Source: Symbiodinium kawagutii
Taxonomy: Eukaryota > Sar > Dinophyceae > Suessiales > Symbiodiniaceae
Direction of reading: 5' to 3'
Length of the DNA stretch: 64,000 bases
Assembly (NCBI GenBank): GCA_009767595.1
Contig: VSDK01010166.1
Location: 66,819 to 130,818 of the forward strand
The position numbers and the translations under genes are program-made. The notes under the pieces were generated by a model. The model was given only the letters and a program-made list of their open reading frames with translations, did not search any database and was not told the DNA's origin. Shown here piece by piece: positions 10,536 to 22,300 of this stretch (position 1 is the stretch's first letter; each line of letters opens with the position of its first letter).

Positions 10536-10615
10536 GCTTACACTGCCCTCTAAGCCAAAACAATGCTTTGTCAAGACATCGGTGATGACCGTCCAGGTTC
10601 ATTCGGTTATAACCG

Positions 10616-10956
10616 CGCGGACAAAACTGTTGACTCAAGGACTACAAAAATCATCAGTGACATTTCATGGGTAAATGAAGTGTGAAAACTGATTTTTAAT
10701 TCTTAGGATGTGAGTAGTATAAAGCAACGATGCCCCATTTGTACCGTTTACTTGCAAAATCTCTATGAAAAAGTTGCTTATACATTATTTTTTCTGTGTG
10801 TGCATCTATCTTGAAAAAAACATGAAAAACATAGTTTTCATAAGTTTTTCTAAGTTAGGCTAAGTTTGTTTTTCATACTTAGAATAACTTATTATAACTT
10901 ATAAGTCATACTTATAAATACTTACAAGTTAGAAAGTGACACCTAAGTAGAAAGCC
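10616..10956. other. AT-rich spacer with no gene seen
   Basis: Between gene A and the retrotransposon relic. Low complexity (AACTTATAACTTATAAG-type runs near 10880). No coding signal found. Confidence 0.5.
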
Positions 10957-11015
10957 ATGGTGCTGATGCCGGCGCGGAAGCTGCGCTTGCAAGTTGCGCT
11001 GCTTGGCTTGCAGAA

Positions 11016-11660
11016 GTGTCTTTGGCTGCAAAAAAAGAAGTTGTCAACCATTGGGAACACAATCCCCTTTGGCGCGGCATCATGTGCTGCGGTTCCAGCG
11101 GTGCTCTCTGTAACTGGTTCTTACGGTGGTTTCTCCTTTGGTGGTGTGCTAAAGGGTCCCCTAAGGCTAGGCGTAAACTCAAGGTCCCCCAAAAGAGGTT
11201 GGTTCGACCTAAGTACTCAAAGGTTCTCCGATTTCAGCTTTGCACTCAGGCCAGATTTGTCAAAACTCGTAGGGTCAGACAAGCAAGGACGCTCTGTAGA
11301 AGAAGATTTCGGAAACGTGTTTGGATTCTCAAGGGTCACCGTCAATTTGCTGCTTCTTGGTGTCATCAAAAACCCCCTCAACATCGGCTTGTTCGTGATT
11401 ATGGTTGTTTCCGGGATGCCCAGGCTATTTCCTTTTCACACAAGTGGTCTCAATCGCTAAGGGGGGGAGCTCTAGGTTCTCAAGTTTCCAAACGAAAACG
11501 GCGTGAAAAGAAACCTGACCAGAGCAGCCTTGCTACTGCCCTGACTGATTTCTTGTCAAATTGGGAAAACCAAGCGGCGCCGCCTGCGGCGAAGCGTCGT
11601 GCCACTGGCAAACCCAATGATGTGCTAACAGTTTGTTGCAAATGTTGCAGCAGTGTGTGA
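11016..11660 (+). pseudogene. LINE-like ORF1/N-terminal relic
   Basis: Arg/Lys-rich frame of 214 codons; competing frames are also long, which suggests frameshifts. The last 50 residues are the most protein-like (ALTDFLSNWEN, AAPPAAKRR). Downstream, another frame (11684-12163) is Gln/Pro-rich. Confidence 0.4.
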
Positions 11661-12020
11661 CTGCGCATTAAGCTGACCACGTTGTGGCCCAAAAGCTCAA
11701 AAGCTCTCTTGGACAGCGGCAGCGTTCACAAGGAACGCAGGCGCCGTCCAACGACGCCAAAACCTGGCGCCAAGCTCCGCCACGAAGTCAGCCTGTGAAG
11801 TCACAGCCCCAGCCTGCTCCGAAGCAGGTAACTCCAGTTGCAACGCCGAGATCTCCCAATGATGCCCAAGTTGCTCAGAAACAGCTGTTACCATGTGGAC
11901 TGATACCCTCTCAGCAAAAACAGACACAAGCTCATCCGGACTTGTACCGGGTCATCCGCGGCCATTTCTGGGATCTCAGGTTTTTGGCCACACAAACTCA
12001 GGTCAGTATCTTGCTCCGGT

Positions 12021-12662
12021 TTGCACATCGGTCGCATGATGTTCTTCCTGGGAATTTGCTGTCCCGGGCAGGGTGGCCTCGAGCTCTTGCTCAGGGGCTT
12101 GATAGGCTTGACCCAGCCGGGCTTGATAGGCTTGGCTGGGTCAAAACCAGGCAGTGGATCTAGTAATATGCTGAGCTTGGTGCTACCATATCCTTGTCAG
12201 CCTGCCAGAAAAGCGCTCACGAAGTCACACGCCTTCTTCGAGTCCTGGAGAAGAACCAAGGTCAGTTCGTTTTTGCAAAGTGATCGCCGTGACGCGGCGG
12301 TTCTCCAAGATTTTGTTGATGACGAAAAGCGGTTCACTGCACTTCGGAAGACGTGTCTCGACCAGCACTCGGTTGCTGTTGCAACTGGGGCGTTTGTGTC
12401 GCCGGCCTGCTTGGCCAAGATGAAACAAGAACCTGTTCACGCGGCTCTTTGCCCTTGGTGTAAGCAGGATGGAGTCGTGGCCAGTTTTGATCATGTGGTT
12501 TGGAGCTGCCAAGCGGCTCCAAGGAGTGTTTCGGTTGACCAGTGTCATGACATGGCGCAACAAAGACTGGGCTGGCCAAGTGGTGCCAATCCTGTGTTAG
12601 ACAACGACATTCTAAGTTGGCTTGTCCGGTGTCGACAGGCCTGCTTAGACCCGACACACTAA
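12021..12662 (+). pseudogene. LINE-like C-terminal relic with CxxC...H...C knuckle
   Basis: From about residue 75 the frame reads like a retroelement C-terminus: FFESWRRTKVSSFLQSD, a Cys/His knuckle at about residues 143-163, then a helical tail ending RQACLDPTH. No catalytic RT motif remains. Confidence 0.45.
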
Positions 12663-12848
12663 GGGACCCATCGCCGCCGCTTAGGCGGCGCTCGCAGGGG
12701 CTGCCTCCGAGCGTGCTTTCTGGCTGCTGTTGCGGCTTTTTGGCATGCTGGTGTGGGCTGCATCTTCGTCTACACTTCGTCGTTGCCATGTTAGATCACC
12801 GGAGTGTAATGTAATCGGTCGATATATTCCCATGATACGATGAGTCAG

Positions 12849-12948
12849 TGGAAATCGACCGACATCCTGGGGAGTGTGCCCCCCCGAGAGGCTGGAAGAT
12901 GCCGAGGAAATTCTGGCAGAGCTGGGCGTGCCTCGACGGAACTGGCGG
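12849..12948 (+). CDS. Gene B exon, acidic amphipathic helix
   Basis: Acceptor GAGTCAG, GT donor. 33 codons including CPPERLEDAEEILAELGVP, a strongly helical acidic segment. Joins the exon at 13407 in phase 0. An inverted repeat (12815-12823 with 12854-12862) overlaps its start. Confidence 0.5.
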
Positions 12949-13302
12949 GTGGTGGGGAGCAGTTCTGGGTATCCTGGTTTGGCCCTTTTCGAAAGGTCTT
13001 TAAAGGGGGGCCAGGAGCTTACCAGGAGTGGCCTAACCACATGCTAGCAGGAGTAGGCCTTGAGAATGGCCATAGGGTCAAACATGCTGGGGATAACTAG
13101 CTTAAGAATGGCTCACCAGTGATTAGTTGATGGTTAATGACAGTAAATAGGGGTTAATGACTGTTGATGATTGTTATAGTTGAGAATTGTTCATGATGTC
13201 CAGACGCCGCAAATGTTGGTTGATCAGTTTGAAGCATAATGAAAGGACATGTGGTGTCATTCCAGCCCGAGGTACAGCAACAGCAAATACAACAACAACA
13301 GC

Positions 13303-13340
<38 letters not shown>

Positions 13341-13342
13341 CC

Positions 13343-13374
<32 letters not shown>

Positions 13375-16300
13375 ACAGACGTACATCGGCATGTAACATT
13401 CTGCAGCCACGAAGCAACAAAAAAAGATCTCAACGCATCCAGAGCTCCCTGCCGCCGGGCGCCATACCTTGCCTAGGTGAGCCCAGATTGGTTACTGAAC
13501 TTCATTCAGGCCAACAGTTGCCAGTGCTCACGGTGGGCCAGCTCATGGTTCAGATTAGTTGAGGGTTAAAGATATGTAACTACGGTGGTTAATGATGGCT
13601 GGATGATGTTTGAGATGGTTGAGAATGGTCAACTGCGGTGGTTCAGTATAGTTGAGCATGCCCGAGGGGGTAATGGCTGACGAGGTTGGATCATGGACAA
13701 TGTAGGTTTATCGTGGTTGGGGATGGGTCATGATTTGTGGTTGATGGTATATAGTCCAAAATAAGCACAAATGCATGAGAATTGCCAGAGAGTGGCAGGG
13801 TCTGCATCAAACAACCATCGTGAAAGAATAAGAAGGGCTGAGGGACCGCTACCGGCCATAGTCATCAAATGTCATCATGTACCAGCAAAGTGGGCGGAGA
13901 TTTGTGGATCCAAGCATATCTGTCGGGCCCGCAAGCCTTTTAGGATTTTGCATGGTAGCGCGCATGGTTACTATGCCAGTGCTGGTATCATAATTTTTGA
14001 TGGTTCACCACCGCTTTCGGGGCGAAAAACTGTGGCTGTAAACAACCTCCATGTCAGGATGGAGCTCAGAGTGATGAGGATGAGTGAGCCTTGAAACAGG
14101 CAAAGCGGCAAGGCACAGACCCTCTCCACAAGCCTATGCAGCGGGGTTTCCAAGATTCCTTGGATTTGTTTCGGATTCATTTCGAAGCTGGACTTCGCAA
14201 CCATGAGCTGTTTCAACAAGCCATTCCCACCTTGAAACTGCTTGGCTGAGTGTAGACATGTTGCAACTGTTGACCCTCGTTGTCCTTTTTGAGCATAGGT
14301 GTACTTTTCCCAGAGCTGTTGGTAGAGGGGTGCCGATAGCTGAACTCGACAAGAAACTAGTCCCCCACCGTGCCCTCAATTGTTCTTCCCTGAGTCTGCT
14401 TTTTTAGTAAATTTAGTTTGAGATGAATTTACGTAAATTTTTGGATTTACTAACCAAAATTTACCTAAATTTTAGTAGTAAAAGTAAATTTAGTTTACAA
14501 AGTAAAGTAAATTTAGTTTGCAAAGTAAATTTTCAGTTTGCAAAGTAAATTTTTGAGTTTGCAAAGTAAATTTTTCAAGTTGTTTTTTAAAAGTGATTTT
14601 TCAATTAAAAATAATGAAAACTAACAAAAACCAATTCAATGTTTTTCTTGTTTTTTTGTCATTTGATGGAAAAAGTAGCTTATTTTTATGTCTTTGCTTC
14701 ATGTTTTTGCATTTGCTTGGCTCCGCTGGAGTTCAAGTCTTGCAATTATTTGAAATCATTTTTGCATCCATTCCACTGCATTACTTGAGGTTGTTCTGGA
14801 TTATTTTACACTCCCTGAAATCATCGTAATCTGAACTTATTGAGTTTATTTGGGATCATTTGAAGTTACATGGGATTTGTCTAGAGCTCATGGCAGCTTT
14901 CATTTCCTGAGTCTAATCCAGACATGTTGAACTTGTTTGTTTTATTTGAATGCACTTAAAGCATGTGACCTATCTCGACTGGGTGTGTGAAGATGCACTA
15001 TTTGAGTTGGACAGGGAGGGTGATTTACTTGAGTGGAACACTTGAAAATATTTTACTTGAGCAGAAGCAATGAATTTGATTTTTTTTGCGCTGGAGAACT
15101 GAATCGTTGTTATTTGAATCGGCTTTGCATTGCATCGCATCTCACATGATCATTGAATGAGATTTCATGAAAATAATGCATTTTTGCTTCAAATTTTTGA
15201 TGTAGTTTGGATGTAGTTTTGATGCAGTTTTGATGCAGTTTTCAAAACTGTATACAGTTTGGGCTAAAGTGTATACAGTTTGGCCCAAACTGTATACAGT
15301 TTTGAAAACTGCATCAAAACTGCATCAAAACTGCATCAAAACTACATCGAAACTACATCGAAACTGTAAAAATATTTTGTGCAGTTTTTCAGTGGTTTTG
15401 GTAAAATCTTGATAATGCAAAACATTTTCTTTTAAGTTACATGGATTCTCAAATGCAAGCATTAAGTAAAGCTGTTCTCAAGTAAAACAAATTTCAAGTC
15501 ACAACATTTTCAAGTAAACCGCTTCTCAAGTAGCATATTTCTCAAGTAAGTTGCGTTTCAAATAAAAAATCCATTGGTGCGCCAGTTCAAATGTGTTTGT
15601 GTTAGATTACTTGGGATTGAAATCAAGTTTGCCTGTGAGGGCATCATTTTAGTTTCAAACAATTTATTTTCTTCTTCCTTGTGCCAGAACCATGGTTGAT
15701 GATAGCGCTGATGGCAAGAAGCCTGAGAAGTCGGTTGAAGCAGAGGAAGACGGTGCCCCTTCTGCCCTTTTGAAACTCCTAAGAAATCACCAACAAGCAA
15801 GGTAAGCAAAAGCCAAGGCCAAGGCAAAAACCACAGGCAAGGCAAAGGCCACCAGAGCACAGAATGCAAAAAGAACACGCAAAGAATTTATAACCTTATC
15901 AAGTTAGATGGAAAAATAAGCAGGTTTATCTCTATTAATGTTCTTTATTTTATAAAACAATAATTTGTCAATGGCAACCAAAACTACTTTTAGACAAAAT
16001 CAGCAAAAAACAAGTTGGGATTGCCAAATGCATTGAGAAATCTATTGGAAAATATTGCTGTTTTTTCAAAATTCAAGAAAAATCAATTTCTTTCTGGCTA
16101 TGTAGTTTTAATGTTGTGTGTAATTTTACAAAAATTTGTATACGGTTTCTATGTTGTTTTGATGTTGTTTTAATGTTTTGTCAAAATTTACTTTTTGGCA
16201 AATTTAGTAGTCAAACTAAACTAAATTCTACAACTAAACTAAATTACTATAAAAACTAAATTTACTAAAAAGGCAGACTCAGGGTTTGAGGTAGGCAAAT

Positions 16301-19300
16301 CTCAGCTGCAGATTATCGCAATGATAATGATAGGGCCCAGGGATCAAACCAAAAATCAACAACCGGTTGGGTGACGTGACGGGATGTTGGTGACGGTGAC
16401 AGGGGTGAAAACCAGACATCAGCTCTGTTGTTCTTGCGCAGGCAGGATTTTGGATAACGCTTCATTAGCCAACAAGTGCCAACAGGGTGCCCACAGGTAG
16501 CTCTGAAATGTGCAAATCATGTGTGGCGATCCTTGCAACCCAGATGATCCATCCCCCTTCTCAAACCCCTCGCTCCCCTAAAATGTATAGGTTTTCTAGT
16601 ACTCGAAGGCTTCCGTGGGTTGAATTCAGAGCTAGAGGGGAATGGGTTGACATCATCAACGCTCATGGTTGCAGCTGGGGGCCTGGAGAGGCTGTATCAG
16701 TTTCACGGGATGAGGCAGGACATTGCGCTGATTGTGTCCTGCTTGCTGATGCGAAAATCTGAACGAAAACGAGCCCGCCGCAGCATAGACTGGCATCCAG
16801 ACCTGGTAGTGGGAGGCAGACACGTGGCGAGCTGGGTCGACCCACCGACTAAAAGCCATTGGTAGGTGGACACAGCGACTGGTACTCGTGGGATTTGAAC
16901 AGTCCGCATTCTTTACAGGTAGCCGCATGAAAGCCAACAATCATAAGTAAGATGTCAGTCAACAGCATTGGGATGTGGATGCCAAGCTTGAAAAACCTAG
17001 GAACTTGTCATCCTTTTCAGGTGTTTTTTATTTTCTAGTCTTGTTTGCAAGTCAACCATTGACCTGACAGCGAGAGAAGCGTTAGTTATTATTGTTTTGT
17101 TACCTCTTGTGTTATCCACCGTTGTTGCTGACTAATACTAACCACTGTTGCCATAGAATCCATTGATTCTATATCCAAACTTGTAGCGGACATACTAAGA
17201 GCATAGAGAGAGAGAAAGAGAGATGTGTGTGGGCGTTTTCCTCTTGGTAGCCCATATGACTCATATGACCATATGCAACATTGTTTTCAACCAAATCTGG
17301 TGCAACCATTGCAATCCTGTGTCGACCTTATACTGTAGCTGAATGGCTGAACAATATTGTTTTTGCTCACGTATAGCTAGCAGCAAGCCAATTCACTAGC
17401 TGACCTGACTTGCGGTAATCAGGTCGCATTACTCCAAGGAAAATTGGCAGGTGAAATAAGAGGTCATTGATCGTCATTGTTGGTTCTTGTTCATGGGCGA
17501 GTTCGTGTTTTAGTTTCGTTTTCCTGCATATTTCCACGTAGCCAAACCTTCGGAATTGCAATACTGGCTGGTGGTTTCAAACATTTCTTTTTTTCACTCA
17601 TAATTGTTATCAAATGGTTGGTGGCTCCAGACCCCTCTGGACGAGCGTTTTTGCATGTGCAATTCTGCTTGTAACAGCGCGTTTATGTGCATTTTACCAC
17701 ACTGCGCGCAGGGTTTCGTAGACGTCGCATGTTTGGGTCTGGGGGATGGGGTTGGGTGGGGCATGTTGACGTTCGTTGTCACGCATCATGGTCACGTTCG
17801 GACTTCGGTGTTCATGCATGAGGTCTGACGTTCTTGAGGTTATTGCGCCCGTCATAGCATCTTGCTTCGTTGTGGGTTAGGGTCTGGGGGATGGGGTTGG
17901 GTGGGGCATGTTGACGTTCGTTGTCACGCATCATGGTCACGTTCAGACTTCGGTACTCATGCATGAGGTCTGACGTTCTGGAGGTTCTTGCACCCGTCAC
18001 AGCATCTTGTTTCGTTGTGGGCTAGGGTCTGGGGGATGGGGTTGGTTGGGGCATGTTGACGTTCGTTGTCGCGCATCATGGTCACGTTCAGACTTCTGTG
18101 TTCATGCACCATGTTTGAGGGTCCGGAGCCACCAAAAGCTGCCTCTGGGAAAATTCTTTGCCGGCCAAAAAAAACATTGGCCAAATTAAGTGCCAAGAAA
18201 AAGCCGTGTGCAAAGTTCACACCGGGTGGCAGAAAAGTCCAGCTGGTGGGAGGGGACAGCAGAGCAGAAGCTCTGGTGTCTTCTGTGAAGCAGTCTCTTC
18301 GAAGAACCAACCTGTTGGGACGCTCACATCCTATCAGCATGCATGTGCATATGCTCTACTCCCGGTTTGTATCCCAGAAGCCTGGCTTGGTGCAAGTGCT
18401 GCGCGCCTTGCGATTGTACAGAGAGGCCAGACTTGGACAGATGGGAGCGAACCCAAACAACTTCCTCAAAATTGAGGACGACAACGCATGGCTGTGGCAC
18501 TAGGAAAAAATTCAAGGCGGGCGCTCGTCCAGAGGGGTCCGGAGCGTTGGTTGACCAATATGTTTCCATGGAAGTGATTCAAGCACCAACCAGATAATGA
18601 TCACTATCAACTATCAACCATTATTAGCCATGATTAACCATATTTTTAGGGGTAGTTCAACCACCAACCAGCCTATCTATTTATATTCAAAAATATACAT
18701 ATTGTAAGAACTCATCTACCATGATTCGTCAAAATCCACCATATTATAGCAATAGGGGTGGTTCAACCACCAACCAGATTAAGCTGGGCATCAAACCCTT
18801 TGCTCCAAAAATGCCCGGCCGCGCGTTTAGGCATCGGCAGCTGTGGCTGCTGCCAGGATGAGGCGCCTGATGGTCATCGATGGTCGTGGTCGCCATGGAT
18901 ATCACTTGCCATGTGGTGGCTCTGTGGTTAGTACAAGGTGGGCCCCTGGCAGTTGAAAGTTGATGTAAGTTGGGTTAGTTCACCCCTATAACTGGTAGCT
19001 AACCCCAGTGAAGTTACTTATAAACCAACTTATAAGTGGTGGGGGGCCCACCTTGTAATGATCACTAATCATGGTTAGTACTTGTAATGGCGGTTAGATG
19101 ATTCTGATGGTTATGATGGTTGTGATGGTTATGATGGCTATGGTCAAGTTAGTGGCATCATTTGGCCAGTTAAATGGTATAATCAGTTAGTGGTATCCAT
19201 GGTTAGCGGTGATGATCAGCCAAATGATTGATACCTGATGAATAATGAGCAACTAAGCGACAGTATAATGGTTGATAATGGTTGATAATAGTTGGTGTTA

Positions 19301-22300
19301 TTGACAATGGTTATTGATTATTGATCAGCCAAATGGTCAAGTCGTAAACACCGCAGTGAGTGGTGCACCCAACTGGTCAAGTTGTGAAAAACCGGTGAGA
19401 GACCAAATCCGTGGTTGAATCAATTGGCTTCTCATTGAATTGACGCCCAATATGCTGGTTGGGCCGAAGGCCTCCTAATGTCACTAGCAACCAGCTTTTT
19501 GACATTGATGAGACTTTTCGATGTGTCCAACCTCGACAGGCAAGGCTCTCCTGAGTTCTTCTCATTGGTTAGTCAGACTGCCGGAAAGCTCAGTGATGCT
19601 CAGCCCAGTCATTTCTTACTTGGATGTCTTGGATGGACGTCCCACGGCTGCTGGCAAGTGGTTCGTACCCATGGGGATTGTAGCTGCCTTTTTTGCAGGT
19701 TTCATCACTTGGGGTCACAACTAGGATGTAGCCATGGCAGTCCGTCAAGGTGGGTTTCCCCCTAGAGCAGCATTTATGGCCTATAAGCATGGGAAGGACT
19801 GACAAAGTGGGATGAACGACCTATTAAGTGGGATGAACCAGCCATGAAGCGGGATGAAGCAGTCATTCAGGGGGATGATCATCCAAGTAGGCAGCACCAG
19901 GGAGGTGACAAGCTGAGGGCGATGGCCGTGCTGTGCTGAGGTCCGAGGGGAGGTGACTCGGAGAGGAAGTCCCAAGTTGTCCAAGCAGAATCAGCCACTG
20001 GGCACGAAATGTTGCAGGGTGGTCCCCCCGAGTTGGATGGCTTATGCGCCAACTCACAACTGGGGGGTACCAATCTGTACGGCAAACTGATTCGGAAGTG
20101 GAAATTCCATGAAATTCCACCATTTATAGCTGGTTTTAGCGATAAAAACGAAGGATTCTCGGCCTCCCGGTCAGTTTAGCAGAGGGAATCAACACGGACC
20201 AGTGCCCAGGATGTCTCGCTATACCAGATGGGGAGATCGACGTAGGTCGTTTTTAGCATGGCTCACTTGGTGAGCTTGAGTTTGGTCACGCCCAAACCCC
20301 TACTGGGAAGACCCTTGCCGGGCAGCGTTAAATGAACAGGTGCACAAAGGTACACCCATATGAAGCATAGTTATACGGTTGATATGGTTATTGATACTTG
20401 TCATTGAATGTCAGTGAAGGTTCGTTTGCTTGTTGGTCAAACGGAGTGGTAGTTCTTATTGTCATCGATGTAGTAATGATAGTGGTAGCAAGAGTATTAG
20501 TAAATCAAGCACATCTTATTTACCTCAAGCTCCCCCACAGAGTTTCCCAAAATTCAAGACATATTTTGGGGAATCAATCACTTGTCTATTGCTTTTGTAG
20601 ATCATCAACCATCATCAGTATCATCAACCAGAACAAACCGATGATTCACTATGTAGAACCGTCAACTACAACTGACAATTGACCACAATTCAGCATCAGT
20701 TGACCATGACATGACTACCATAGAAGACCATAAGCCACCGCATCACTGTCCAACTCTGCCAGCGTTGAGGGCTGAGCTCCTATGGTCCTTCGCGGCGTCT
20801 CGGCGATGTTCTGGTTATTGAAGACAAGACAAGACAAGACAACCAGAAAAATTGGTTGGTAAATGTTGGTAATGAATAATGATTGATAACCCAAGACCAA
20901 AGAATGATGGCTGACAATAGTAATCGGAATGGTCATTATTGCTTGATAATGATGTACTTGGTGGTTTCTCACAAGAGGGGTCCCCCCAAATCATCCAACA
21001 GTAGCCACGAGTTGTAAACCAACCATTTTTTTGGGCCCCTATTTTGGGAAAAATCACTACCTGCAGTTTGATTGACATGTTGTGTTTGACCATTTTTGTT
21101 CAGGATGCCCAGTCGCAAATTCTGAGGATGGTCTACCCACCGGAAGATATTGGCTAGTAATCATGCTCTATGACCTAATTTGGTTGGTGGTTTAATCTAT
21201 GGTTAATAATAGGGGGGCAGTAACTAACAATAGTGGTTAAACAAGTACTGGCTGGTGGTTTTGAACATTTTTCATTTTCCCTAGTAGCTATTAACAAATA
21301 GTTGGTTGACTATGGTTGATTAATATTTTTCATATTGGGTGGTTCAACCACCAACCAGCAATATGACCAAGATATGTTGGCCGAAAAAAAACATAGCACT
21401 GATCATGAGCAGTGGTAAGCAGACTGGTTTCAACCTGATTTTGTCGAAGCCGCCTTGGTCAAGAAGAAAGGTGCATAACTGCATGACTATGATGGATGAT
21501 TGATGATGGTTCCCATCATTGGTCAAGCACATTGCTTTACCAATGATGAACCATTAATAATGATGGGAACCATTAATGATTATAAAATGATGGGAACCCA
21601 TGATTAACCAAATGATTGATAATGGTTCCCATTTGCAGGTTTACCCATGATGAACGATGCAGGCTCATCACGCAGCGGTCGACCACAAAGATGAATCCAG
21701 GTACGGGGGTTTATGATGGCATCGAATCAGCACAATCAACGCTACATTTGGCTAGTCCAATTAGTCAATCAAGCATAGGAAACTCCAATCAATCCATCAA
21801 GCATAGCCACATGGAAACTAGCCTACTGGTTGTCACACGCTATAAATCAACCCAAGTGGACAACCAATCAGTTGGGAAACCAGTAATCTTTATTGCATGT
21901 GTTTTCGATATGTCACACCTTTTGGAGAAAGAATCCTTCGGGTGGGATCGGAAACATACCGCTAACTACCTCGACCCTGGATTTGTTCCCTTCGTTTGTG
22001 GGATTCATGTGGGTTTTTTTCCCTTCATTTTTGGGATTAATACTCATCAACTCATCATATCTATCATATATCTCATAGTTTTTTGGGAATCAACACTCAT
22101 CATATCTCATCATGTCGAAACTTTCACCCATTTCTATGGGGTACCCGAGTCACAAGGCGCTCGTCCTATGAGGTCAGTGGTTTCTTTGACCTGGATTTCT
22201 TCTCCTGGGTGCGCGGAGGGCGGCTGCTGGGTGTGGTTTTGGTGACCCATGGTGCTGCGTTGGGATGGTGGGTTTTGGTGAGTTATGGATGGTTTGGATG

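Larger units (their letters stand above)
1665..10615. repeat. Dispersed 12-bp dyad CGGT-N4-ACCG, about 30 copies
   Basis: Copies start at 1665, 1680, 2212, 2230, 2248 (one G:T), 2284, 2302, 2320, 2468, 4176, 4483, 4943, 4975, 5731, 5751, 6681, 6732 (CGGC/GCCG, compensated), 7819, 7990 (one mismatch), 8024, 8058, 8104, 9058, 9852, 9904, 10021, 10580 and 10604, with near copies such as 8007. The spacer is always four bases but its sequence varies freely (AAAA, GAAA, CATC, TATA and others). In about half, the flanking bases also pair (A/T, G/C or C/G). Copies sit in introns and flanks of the minus-strand gene, not in its exons. Four bases paired around a variable tetraloop suggests a hairpin or a dimeric protein site. 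Confidence 0.9.
10957..12848 (+). mobile_element. Decayed non-LTR retrotransposon (LINE-like)
   Basis: Plus-strand coding relics shift frame several times. 11016-11660 encodes a basic protein whose end (SLATALTDFLSNWEN, then KRR) resembles the start of dinoflagellate LINE ORFs as I know them. 12021-12662 ends in a zinc-knuckle-like CPWCKQDGVVASFDHVVWSC (CxxC...H...C), typical of the tail after the RT/RNase H region. The reverse transcriptase core between them is missing, so this is an internally deleted or 5'-patched copy. A 7-bp hairpin (12672-12690) lies in its 3' part. The exact 3' end is not defined; exon 1 of gene B starts at about 12849. Confidence 0.5.
17624..18545. mobile_element. Nested DNA element with 24-bp inverted repeats and an ORF
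   Basis: The terminal repeats 17624-17647 and 18522-18545 (GCTCC(A/G)GACCCCTC...) differ at one base. They are flanked by GTTGGTG and GTTGGTT (six of seven match), consistent with a target duplication inside the MITE. The interior has a 145-bp tandem repeat and a 130-codon ORF but no recognised transposase, so it is probably a non-autonomous carrier. Confidence 0.7.
17564..18593. mobile_element. Family B MITE split by a nested insertion
   Basis: The outer ends match the family B consensus: CTGGCTGGTGGTTTCAAACA at 17564 and CACCAACCAG ending at 18593. The MITE is interrupted after AAATGGTTGGT by the element 17624-18545. Confidence 0.75.

Noticed and set aside
13154..13420. Poly-Cys, poly-Val and poly-Gln ORFs
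   Set aside because: CAA/GTT microsatellite; open in every frame without codon structure.
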